A DNA stretch of 37,155 bases from positions 1 through 37,155 of the forward strand of contig CAYJPN010000046.1 in NCBI GenBank assembly GCA_964372115.1. The letters run 5' to 3'. Under the pieces are notes generated by a model. That model saw only the letters and a program-made list of their open reading frames with translations, made no database searches and was not told the DNA's origin. A program made the position numbers and the translations under genes. Positions 8,601 through 15,952 of the stretch are shown here, one piece after another. Numbering within the stretch: the stretch's first letter is position 1; every line of letters starts with the position of its first letter. The DNA comes from CG2-30-36-16 sp964372115. Lineage in GTDB: Bacteria > Bacteroidota > Ignavibacteria > Ignavibacteriales > Ignavibacteriaceae.

Positions 8601-9560
8601 TTACCTTATAATCTCGTTCCATATTAAAGCCGCGGCGCCAAGTACAGCGCTGTTGCCTTCGGGTAAATTTGATTGAATAATTTTTACTTTATTCTTGAAA
8701 ACATGAAATAAATTCTCTTCCATCGAACGTTTGGTTGGTTCAATAATAAGATCGCCTGCAAGCGCAAGACCGCCAAATAAAATTATTGCTTCCGGGCTTG
8801 TTACTGCGACAGCATCTGCCAATTTTAAACCGAGCACTTTACCGGTGTATTCAAAAGCTTTTTTTGCAATTTTATCTCCACGCAACGCAGCTTCATAAAT
8901 CATTTTTGATTCAAGTTGATTGAAACTTACGTCCCTTAAAGCGCTATCATCATTTGAGTTTGCGAGTAGTTCCATCACTGTTCGTTTTATTCCGGTAGCG
9001 GACGCGTATGTTTCCAGGCAGCCTTTCCTGCCGCAGCCGCATTGGCGGCCATTGGGGTCGTAAACAGTATGACCAATTTCGCCTGCAAACCCATCGGAAC
9101 CATAAACCAATTTGCCGTCAACAACAACTCCACTACCCAAACCGGTGCCGAGTGTTATTACGATAAATTCCTTCATCCCTTTTGCGGAACCAAAAAGCAT
9201 TTCGCCGATTGCAGACGCGTTGGCATCATTGGTAACGGCAATCGGCATGTCAAAATATTTTTTCAGTAATTGAACAACATCTACAACACCCCATCGCAAG
9301 TTTGGCGGATTCTCTACTTTACCGGTGTAATAATTTCCATTCGGGGCTCCGACGCCAATACCCATTAATTCAAAACTATCCGAAATGCGGTTGTAAAGAT
9401 TTGTAACTGCAGGATGCAGTCTTGCAAAAAGATTATCAGAGCTTTTGTTTCCTTCAGTTGGAATAGAGGAATCGACAATACATTTACCGTTAATGTCTAC
9501 AAAGCCAAATGCTGTATTTGTACCGCCGACATCTATTCCCAAAGTTACTTCGGTTTTCAT
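8601..9560 (-). CDS. ROK-family glucokinase
   Basis: A 319-residue cytoplasmic sugar kinase of the ROK family. Seen are the N-terminal ATP-phosphate motif GIDVGGTNT (8-16), the catalytic ND pair (D112), the second glycine loop GTGLGSG (138-144), the sugar-binding E161/H164, and the zinc-binding CGCGRKGC (Cys174, 176, 181) followed by LETYAS. No helix-turn-helix is present at the N-terminus, so it is a kinase rather than a ROK repressor. It would phosphorylate glucose to glucose-6-phosphate. The start codon is one base after the stop of the permease gene, so the two are translationally coupled. This links import and phosphorylation of the end product made by the GH3 enzymes. Confidence 0.93.
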   Translation of the reverse strand: MKTEVTLGIDVGGTNTAFGFVDINGKCIVDSSIPTEGNKSSDNLFARLHPAVTNLYNRISDSFELMGIGVGAPNGNYYTGKVENPPNLRWGVVDVVQLLKKYFDMPIAVTNDANASAIGEMLFGSAKGMKEFIVITLGTGLGSGVVVDGKLVYGSDGFAGEIGHTVYDPNGRQCGCGRKGCLETYASATGIKRTVMELLANSNDDSALRDVSFNQLESKMIYEAALRGDKIAKKAFEYTGKVLGLKLADAVAVTSPEAIILFGGLALAGDLIIEPTKRSMEENLFHVFKNKVKIIQSNLPEGNSAVLGAAALIWNEIIR

Positions 9561-9561
9561 T

Positions 9562-11070
9562 TTAACCTTTTACCTCAGCAGTTTTGGAGTAAGAAGGAAT
9601 GTGTCCCTTAAAACCGTAATAGGCGATGTAAAGGTAACAAAGCACCGGAAGAAAAAATGCATGATGTATGCCGATATTATCCGCAAGAATTCCTTGAAGA
9701 AGCGGTATAATTGCGCCGCCTACGATAGCAGTACATAAAATACCGGACGCCTGCCCGGTATGTTTTCCCAGTCCGTCGATAGCAAGCGTAAAAATTGTTG
9801 GGAACATTATTGAGTTAAACAATCCAACTGCCAGAATGCTCCACATTGCAAACTGTCCGTATGTTAACATCGAAACAACAACAAGCATCGAAGCTGCTAC
9901 TGCAAGTATTGCGAGCGTTCTACCCGGTTTTGAATTACCAAGGTTAAATGCGAGATAATTTACGGCAACCAAACCAAGAAATGTTAATGTTTTTCCAAAA
10001 CCCGAAAGAGTAAAGTTGGATAAATTTTGGTACTCCTTGGTAACATACATCGCAATTACAAATGCTAAAACAAAAACCAGGGCAGCGTAAATATTTCGTT
10101 TGCGGGTGTCCTTTATGCCGGAAAGTGTAATTGAACCAAAAAATCTGCCTATCATTGCGCCGCCCCAATACAGAGCAACGTATGTGCCTGCTTCCGCTTC
10201 CCTCATCCCCAACAGTTCTTTGAAGTAGTTTACAAGAAAACTTCCGATAGCAACTTCGCCGCCTACATATACAAAAATTGCAATTGCACCAAGTACAAGA
10301 TGTTTGTAACCCCAGGCGCTTTTATGTTCATTATCAAAACTTGTTGTATCGCCGTTACTCGAGGTTTGTGAAGATGCTTCTATTGCCGGTAATTTGAATA
10401 TTGCAAATATTATTGCAACCAAAACAAGCATTCCGGTGAGGAGTAAATATGGAGTCTGTACCGAGGCTGCCTCAATTAGTTTATACGCTTCTTGATTTGT
10501 CATACTTAATTTGGCAAGTTCATCAGCACCTTTTACGGCAAAAGAAAGAATAAGAATTGAACCAAAGATTGGAGCGATAGTTGTGCCGAGGGAATTAAAA
10601 GCCTGAGATAGATTTAACCTGCTCGAAGCAGTTTCGGGTTTTCCGAGAATTGCCACATATGGATTCGCGGCAACCTGCAAAAGAGTTATACCCGATGCCA
10701 GAACAAAAAGAGCTAATAAAAATATACCGTATGAACGATAACCGGCTGCCGGATAAAAGAGCGCTGTACCCACCGCGGCTGTAAGAAGACCGACAATTAT
10801 ACCGGTTTTGTATCCAATTTTTTCAACGAGCATCCCGGAGGGAAGTGACACTATGGCATAAGCGGTAAAAAATGTGAATTGAATAAGCATTACCTGTGTG
10901 TAGTTTAAATCAAATACAGCTTTAAGATGTGGTATAAGTATATCGTTTAAACACGTAATAAAGCCCCACATAAAAAATAAAGAAGTTAAAACTACTAACG
11001 CCGGGGTATAGTTTTTGCCGTTATTACTTAGTTTTGTATTTGTAGAACTTATATTTGAAGATACAGCCAT
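9562..11070 (-). CDS. MFS sugar permease, FucP/GluP (glucose/galactose) type
   Basis: A major facilitator with about twelve membrane segments. I place the start at the ATG at 11068-11070 (502 residues, MAVSSNISS...) because a CCCGGAGTT ribosome binding site lies just upstream; an in-frame ATG 90 bases further upstream lacks one. The FucP/GluP signature is clear at the first helix region (CLNDILIPHLK, then a FFTAYAIVSLPSG stretch) and in the second half (GEVAIGSFLVNYF). It is longer than typical FucP/GluP (about 410-440) owing to a Ser/Thr-rich central loop (near the SSQTSSNGDTTS stretch) and longer inter-helix regions. The likely role is proton-coupled uptake of glucose across the inner membrane. 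It is the first gene of the leftward operon and is divergent from the sensor operon. Confidence 0.9.
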   Translation of the reverse strand: MAVSSNISSTNTKLSNNGKNYTPALVVLTSLFFMWGFITCLNDILIPHLKAVFDLNYTQVMLIQFTFFTAYAIVSLPSGMLVEKIGYKTGIIVGLLTAAVGTALFYPAAGYRSYGIFLLALFVLASGITLLQVAANPYVAILGKPETASSRLNLSQAFNSLGTTIAPIFGSILILSFAVKGADELAKLSMTNQEAYKLIEAASVQTPYLLLTGMLVLVAIIFAIFKLPAIEASSQTSSNGDTTSFDNEHKSAWGYKHLVLGAIAIFVYVGGEVAIGSFLVNYFKELLGMREAEAGTYVALYWGGAMIGRFFGSITLSGIKDTRKRNIYAALVFVLAFVIAMYVTKEYQNLSNFTLSGFGKTLTFLGLVAVNYLAFNLGNSKPGRTLAILAVAASMLVVVSMLTYGQFAMWSILAVGLFNSIMFPTIFTLAIDGLGKHTGQASGILCTAIVGGAIIPLLQGILADNIGIHHAFFLPVLCYLYIAYYGFKGHIPSYSKTAEVKG

Positions 11071-11187
11071 TAAGAACTCCGGGAATTGATATATTGATTT
11101 AGTAAATTTCTGGCATAATTTGTTAAAGAAAATTAAATATAATCCAATTATTATGCCCAATATTATATTAATAAAAAACTCAAACCG

Positions 11188-11197
11188 AAACCGGTTT
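11188..11197. promoter_or_regulatory. Perfect palindrome AAACCGGTTT (LacI-type operator-like)
   Basis: A 10-base perfect palindrome with central CG sits 118 bases upstream of the permease ATG, in the divergent intergenic region. A second, overlapping inverted repeat (ACCGG-N4-CCGGT, 11190-11203) shares it. The AAnCGnTT core is the form usually bound by LacI/GalR-family repressors. No such repressor is encoded in the window, so an unlinked regulator would be needed. It is G+C-rich against a very AT-rich background, which makes it stand out. Confidence 0.5.
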
Positions 11198-11353
11198 GCC
11201 GGTCGGTGGTAAATTTTGTTCTGTCTTATTTATTATTTTAATAACAATAACTTATTAAATTGATAAGGGTCTTATACCAAAAATAAGATTATTATTACTG
11301 TAAAAATGCAATATATTTAACCTTTAATAAAATAATTATTTTAGCTGACGCCA

Positions 11354-12670
11354 ATGAACATCGAAAAAATATTTTATATAATTATAAGCACAATGCTTGT
11401 AACGGTGTTTGTTCTTTTTACATTTATTTTTTCTCCAAACGGGCTCGATTCCAGAAATGCCTCCAAAGTAAAAACAATTTATTTTGTCGATCATATTTCT
11501 TCGGCTCATCAGGCGGTAATCGATTTATTCAACGAGAGGTATAAAGGACAAATTAAGGTCGAAACTGTAAATCTCTCATTTGATAAATTCAGCACCAATG
11601 AAAGAAAAGAGTTGCTTGCGCGTTATTTACGAAGCAAAAATAACCGGATCGATATTTTTTCCGTAGACCAGATATGGGTTCCAAGGTTTGCAAAATGGAG
11701 TATACCTTTAAAAAAAATAATAGATACATCCGAAATAAATTCGATTATTCCTTATGCCTACGAAACATGTTTATGGAACGATTCACTTGTTGCGGTGCCG
11801 CTGTATATTGACATTGCATTGATGTTTTACCGGGATGATCTCCTTAAAACTTTGCCGGATTATACCTCTTTAAAAAAGCTTATAAATAATTCTATAACAT
11901 GGAACGATTTTATACATCTAAGCAAGCAGTTTGATAAAACCAAAAATCCTTTTTATTTGTTTCAAGCCGATGATTACGAAGGATTAATTTGTTCATTTAC
12001 CGAGTTGATGGCTAATGAAAATAATCCAATAATTGGCAAAAACGGTGAAATTCTACTCGACACCCCTGCCGGCAAAAAATCATTGCAGTTGCTTGTAGAG
12101 CTTGTTAATAAAAATAATGTATCCCCTAAAAATGTTTCTTACCTGAAGGAAAATGAAAGTTTTAGATATTTTGCAAAAAACAACGGAGTATTCCTTCGGG
12201 GCTGGCCAAGTATGATTGATGACAAAAACGAATTTTTGTCGGATGAAAATCGCTCACAGTTACGAATGGCGCCGTTGCCTCATTTTGAGGGGACAAAACC
12301 AAAATTTGTTTTTGGTGGCTGGAACCTTATGATTTCAAAATTTTCCGAAAGAATGCCGGAAGTAATAAAATTTGCAAGATTCCTTTTAAGCGAAGAATCA
12401 CAAAAATTGATGTACGAAAGGGGGCGCTATCTGCCGATAAACAAAAAATTATATGAAGATACTACCTTCACAAAGAAATATCCGGAATTAATTTTCTTTG
12501 ATAACCTGTTTAAACAGGGTGTACACCGCCCCTTTATTACTGCCTATACAAATGTTTCTGATATAATTTCGTATTACATAAACCTTGCAATTAAAAACGA
12601 AATATCTGTTGATGATGCGTTATCCGAAGCAACCCGACTCATTAAAGACAAAGCAATATTGGTTAAGTAA
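11354..12670 (+). CDS. Membrane-anchored solute-binding protein (probable sensor subunit)
   Basis: A 438-residue protein of the extracellular solute-binding (ABC family 1, sugar-type) fold. Typical features are two alpha/beta lobes, the WNDFIHLSKQF helix, the FLRGWPSM segment (near residue 280) and the FVFGGWNLMISKFS hinge (near 318). It has an N-terminal hydrophobic segment (about 7-27) with no lipobox and no clear cleavage site, so it is probably held in the inner membrane facing the periplasm. It is followed after 2 bases by a histidine kinase and then a sigma-54 activator, with no ABC permease or ATPase nearby. I infer that it binds a sugar and signals to the kinase rather than feeding a transporter. 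The ligand is unknown; an oligoglucoside is likely from context. No clear Shine-Dalgarno precedes the ATG. Confidence 0.8.
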   Translation: MNIEKIFYIIISTMLVTVFVLFTFIFSPNGLDSRNASKVKTIYFVDHISSAHQAVIDLFNERYKGQIKVETVNLSFDKFSTNERKELLARYLRSKNNRIDIFSVDQIWVPRFAKWSIPLKKIIDTSEINSIIPYAYETCLWNDSLVAVPLYIDIALMFYRDDLLKTLPDYTSLKKLINNSITWNDFIHLSKQFDKTKNPFYLFQADDYEGLICSFTELMANENNPIIGKNGEILLDTPAGKKSLQLLVELVNKNNVSPKNVSYLKENESFRYFAKNNGVFLRGWPSMIDDKNEFLSDENRSQLRMAPLPHFEGTKPKFVFGGWNLMISKFSERMPEVIKFARFLLSEESQKLMYERGRYLPINKKLYEDTTFTKKYPELIFFDNLFKQGVHRPFITAYTNVSDIISYYINLAIKNEISVDDALSEATRLIKDKAILVK

Positions 12671-12672
12671 CG

Positions 12673-14151
12673 ATGAAGAGGATAAAATATTTTGAAAAAA
12701 TAAAAGAATACCATTTTGAGTTTAAGCATGTAACCGTGCTTTTTATAATTCTTTTTGCGTTTCAGCTTATAATATCATTTATAAACAAAGCGGCTGTAAA
12801 AAGTTTTTTAAGTTCAACACAAGAATGGTATCAGAAAGATTCGGCGGAGGAAATTGCCAATCTAACCGCTACCTCGTTAGAACTGGTACTTGAATCGATG
12901 GATCCGCAGAAGGGGATAAGTAAGGAACAGGAAAAAAAAGTAATTCAATCATTCGATATAATTTTCAGCCAGCAATTGTTGAAGCATAATATACAGGGTC
13001 TCTACGTAATTGCAAGAAATAAAAACGAAATTTTTGCCATCGATGAAGGAAAAACTTTTTATAGGTTTTTGCTCAATCATAATTCAATAACTCCTACCAC
13101 CGACGCAACAAAATTAGGGGTGATAAAGATGTATAAAGATATCGAAGCTGAATTGAGTTCATCTGAACAAATTAAAAGTATTATTACGGATAAAAAGACA
13201 TTTAATATTTTTGTTCCTTTCGTCTTGCGCGGAGAGTACATAGGCGCAGTTTATATGAAAAACACACCCGATTTTAGTTTTATAAGCAACCAAATAATCA
13301 GCAGTTATGATGAAACCTCTGTTATTTATTTATCTTTAATTCTTCTCGGATTATTGGCAATGTACTTTATTTCATCTTACACTGTTAAAGAGCGTGACGA
13401 TACGCAGAAAATGCTTTTTGATGAACATGAAGTAAATCTTAAAAAACAAATTAACTACGAAAAAGAATTAATATTTACAAAACGTATTTATCACACGCAT
13501 CACAAAGCCGAAAAAGTGATGGGATTTATAAAAGAGGATTTGAGAACTTTATCGCCGTTAAATATCGACGAAGTAAAATACAGAGTTTCAAAATATTCCA
13601 ATTTTATTTCGCGCGTAATATATGATATGAAATGGTTCGACCCGCCTCTGCAGACTATTAGAAATTTGATGTTTCGAACGAATTTAAACGAAGTGATTGA
13701 GTTTATTGTTAAGCATATTTTTTTGAGAATCAGCAGTAAATCTAATTCATTTGATATTCGCCTTGATATGGATAAAAATTTACCGGTTGTGCCGATAAAT
13801 GAATTTGTGGCATGGGAAATAATAGAGCCTCTAATACAAAATAGTATAGATCACGGCGGTGAAAATAACATCATCATAGATTGTATTACAAAATATAATG
13901 AGAGCGCAAAAAAGATCTATTTGATAATTCAAGACAACGGAAAAGGAATCAGCGGGCATCTTCTTGAAAAAAATGAAAAAGGTGTAAAGAATATTTTTGA
14001 AGAGAATGTAACTACAAAAGAAACCGATTTGCAAAATTCAGGATATGGCTGTTACATAGCCTACGAAATGTCAAAACGATGCGGTTGGGAAATTGACGCT
14101 AAAAATATCGTCTCGGGCGGGTGTCAGTTTATTATAACTATTTCAATATGA
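12673..14151 (+). CDS. Sensor histidine kinase paired with the binding protein
   Basis: A 492-residue kinase: membrane segment 1 at about 19-36, a periplasmic sensor region (about 40-212), membrane segment 2 at about 215-235, a coiled-coil linker, a dimerisation region and an ATPase domain. The N box (EPLIQNSIDHGG, N390), G1 box (DNGKGIS, 421-427) and G2 box (GYGCYIA, 457-463) are intact. The phosphoacceptor is not in a textbook H-box; candidates are H274, H276 and H277 in RIYHTHHKAEKVM. It starts 2 bases after the binding-protein stop and is followed 13 bases later by its likely partner regulator. It probably reads the ligand state of the membrane-anchored binding protein and phosphorylates the regulator. 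Confidence 0.88.
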   Translation: MKRIKYFEKIKEYHFEFKHVTVLFIILFAFQLIISFINKAAVKSFLSSTQEWYQKDSAEEIANLTATSLELVLESMDPQKGISKEQEKKVIQSFDIIFSQQLLKHNIQGLYVIARNKNEIFAIDEGKTFYRFLLNHNSITPTTDATKLGVIKMYKDIEAELSSSEQIKSIITDKKTFNIFVPFVLRGEYIGAVYMKNTPDFSFISNQIISSYDETSVIYLSLILLGLLAMYFISSYTVKERDDTQKMLFDEHEVNLKKQINYEKELIFTKRIYHTHHKAEKVMGFIKEDLRTLSPLNIDEVKYRVSKYSNFISRVIYDMKWFDPPLQTIRNLMFRTNLNEVIEFIVKHIFLRISSKSNSFDIRLDMDKNLPVVPINEFVAWEIIEPLIQNSIDHGGENNIIIDCITKYNESAKKIYLIIQDNGKGISGHLLEKNEKGVKNIFEENVTTKETDLQNSGYGCYIAYEMSKRCGWEIDAKNIVSGGCQFIITISI

Positions 14152-14164
14152 ACGGAAAGATAAA

Positions 14165-15625
14165 ATGATTTTTGAAGGCAAACAGATAAATATTTTATTA
14201 ATTGAAGATGAAGATTATGATGTGCGAAGAGTGCTGAACACTATAAAACCATTTGAAGAAAGAATAAAAATTCTTGAGGTTGTTTCAAATGGTATGGCAG
14301 CCTTAGAAATATTAAAAAGAAAAAAAGGATCTATTGACGTAGTTATTATGGACTACCAGATAGCGGGCGGTTTAATGGGTGAAAACCTGATAACAAGAAT
14401 TAAACAAATAGATTCATCAATACAGATTATTGTTATCACAAAGATGACTGTAAACCTAACGGACTATAATTTTGCAAATAGATTAATAAAGGCAGGCGCT
14501 TTCTGGTACTGCACCAAGTATCCGGGTGATATCGAAGAGTATATCTATCAGCCGACAGATTTTTTAATTAGTATTTTTAATGCGCATGAAAAATGTTTGC
14601 TCGAAAGAGATAGAGATAGGTCCAACCAAAAACTTCGTAGAAGCATTGAAGATATTATGCTTCAAAAAAAGATGGTTGGCGAATCATCAATTATGATTGA
14701 GTTAAAAGAAGAAATAGATAAACTATCACGCAGCAATATTAATGCATTAATTCGGGGCGCTTCAGGTACCGGAAAAGAACTTGTTGCATACAATATTCAT
14801 TACCGCAGCGAACGAAAATATGAAAATTTTATTATTATAAATTGCGGTAGTCTTCCGAGCCAGCTTGTTGAAAGCGAATTATTCGGCTATGAAAAGGGGG
14901 CGTTTACAGGCGCCGACAAAAAAAAATTGGGTTTGTTTGAAATTGCAAATAACGGAACAATTTTTTTAGATGAAGTAACCGAGCTGCCTTTGCAGGCACA
15001 GGTAAAACTTCTTCGGGTTATCCAGGATGGTGAAATTGAAAAAATAGGCAGAACCGAAAAAATAAAAGTTGACGTAAGAATAATTGCCGCTACAAATAGA
15101 AATATTGAGGCAGAAGTAAAAGAAAAAAGATTTAGAGAAGACCTTTATTACAGGTTAAATGTTCTCCCTATTTATGTGCCCGATCTGAAAAAAAGAGATA
15201 CGGATATCCCCCTTTTGATTGATTATTTTTTGACAAACATAAGTATCAGCATGGGGAAAGAGAAACCGGAAATTCCCGGTGAAACAATGAAAATATTTCT
15301 TAATTATGATTGGCCGGGCAACATACGCGAATTAAAAAATGTAATACAAAGACTGCTGTTTTTTTCAGAAAACAAAATTACACCGGCTCTTGCAAGACGT
15401 TCACTCGGTATTCAGGATGAGATAAAAAATACTCAGGAATTGGGAGTCATAGATCTGTTTAACGTTGAAAATATTATTCCCCTCAAGGAAATTGAAAAAA
15501 TAATTCGAGAACGATATTTCAAATTTGTAAGATTAAACTCGGAGTCGGATACGGATGCGGCAAAAAAACTTGGGTTAGCGCCGCCCAATTATTACAGAAT
15601 GTCGAAAGAACTGGGTCTAAAATAA
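14165..15625 (+). CDS. NtrC-family sigma-54-dependent response regulator
   Basis: A 486-residue activator with three parts. The receiver domain (about 7-125) has acidic E14/D15, phosphoacceptor D63 in VVIMDY, and K118. The AAA+ domain (about 170-405) has Walker A GASGTGKE (198-205), the sigma-54 contact loop GAFTGA (245-250), Walker B FLDE (267-270) and a conserved DLYYRLNV. The C-terminal Fis-type helix-turn-helix is at about 463-486 (DAAKKLGLAPPNYYRMSKEL). All key residues look intact, so it should activate sigma-54 promoters when phosphorylated by the adjacent kinase. GGAAAG precedes the ATG. Two sigma-54-like promoter candidates occur downstream in this window (15752 and 18138), and these are its most obvious targets. 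Confidence 0.95.
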   Translation: MIFEGKQINILLIEDEDYDVRRVLNTIKPFEERIKILEVVSNGMAALEILKRKKGSIDVVIMDYQIAGGLMGENLITRIKQIDSSIQIIVITKMTVNLTDYNFANRLIKAGAFWYCTKYPGDIEEYIYQPTDFLISIFNAHEKCLLERDRDRSNQKLRRSIEDIMLQKKMVGESSIMIELKEEIDKLSRSNINALIRGASGTGKELVAYNIHYRSERKYENFIIINCGSLPSQLVESELFGYEKGAFTGADKKKLGLFEIANNGTIFLDEVTELPLQAQVKLLRVIQDGEIEKIGRTEKIKVDVRIIAATNRNIEAEVKEKRFREDLYYRLNVLPIYVPDLKKRDTDIPLLIDYFLTNISISMGKEKPEIPGETMKIFLNYDWPGNIRELKNVIQRLLFFSENKITPALARRSLGIQDEIKNTQELGVIDLFNVENIIPLKEIEKIIRERYFKFVRLNSESDTDAAKKLGLAPPNYYRMSKELGLK

Positions 15626-15751
15626 TCTGCAAATATTTCCATTTTTATCGAATTGATAATTAGGGATTATTACTTTGATAATCGGGGTATACTTTTAGTA
15701 CTGCAAACCTCTCATACAGTCGGTTTCTTTATAAAAAAATAAGTTTGAAGC

Positions 15752-15767
15752 TGGTATTATTATTGTT
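15752..15767 (+). promoter_or_regulatory. Candidate sigma-54 promoter (-24/-12) for the GH5-CBM6 gene
   Basis: TGG at 15752-15754 and TTG at 15763-15765 have the strict GG-to-G spacing of -24/-12 promoters. The -12 element is TTGTT rather than TTGCA/TTGCT, so the match is imperfect. It lies about 185 bases upstream of the start codon and just downstream of a sigma-54 activator gene. Prediction by eye only, in an AT-rich region where chance matches occur. Confidence 0.35.
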
Positions 15768-15808
15768 TATTATTATTCGATTGAAATTGTCTGATATAAG
15801 GGGCTTTG

Positions 15809-15858
15809 CGTTTCTTAATGATGATAAAATTTCAGTTTTCCGTTTAGTAATGATGATA
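15809..15858. promoter_or_regulatory. 18-bp direct repeats at a 32-bp period
   Basis: Two 18-base copies, at 15809-15826 and 15841-15858, agree at 16 of 18 positions (CGTTT, two variable bases, then TAATGATGATA). The 32-base period is about three helical turns, so the two copies face the same side of the DNA. They lie ahead of the GH5-CBM6 gene and are candidate binding sites for a dimeric regulator. They lie between the sigma-54 candidate and the gene, so they would not be classic upstream activator sites for that promoter. Confidence 0.5.
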
Positions 15859-15952
15859 CGTTTAATTAGTTGATAACGATGTCATCTTAACTATTGAGAC
15901 AGACATTAAACGGTTTTGTTTATCACTCAAATATGTACATCCGGAGCACATA

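Larger units (their letters stand above)
15626..15952. other. Regulatory intergenic region ahead of the GH5-CBM6 gene
   Basis: This 327-base gap has no supported gene. It holds a sigma-54-like promoter candidate (15752-15767), an 18-base direct repeat at a 32-base period (15809-15858), and a GGAG ribosome binding site just before the ATG at 15953. I saw no strong terminator for the sensor operon within it. Confidence 0.6.

Noticed and set aside
11354..12670. Component of an ABC sugar importer
   Set aside because: No permease or ATPase gene is present, and the neighbours are signalling genes; a sensor role fits better.
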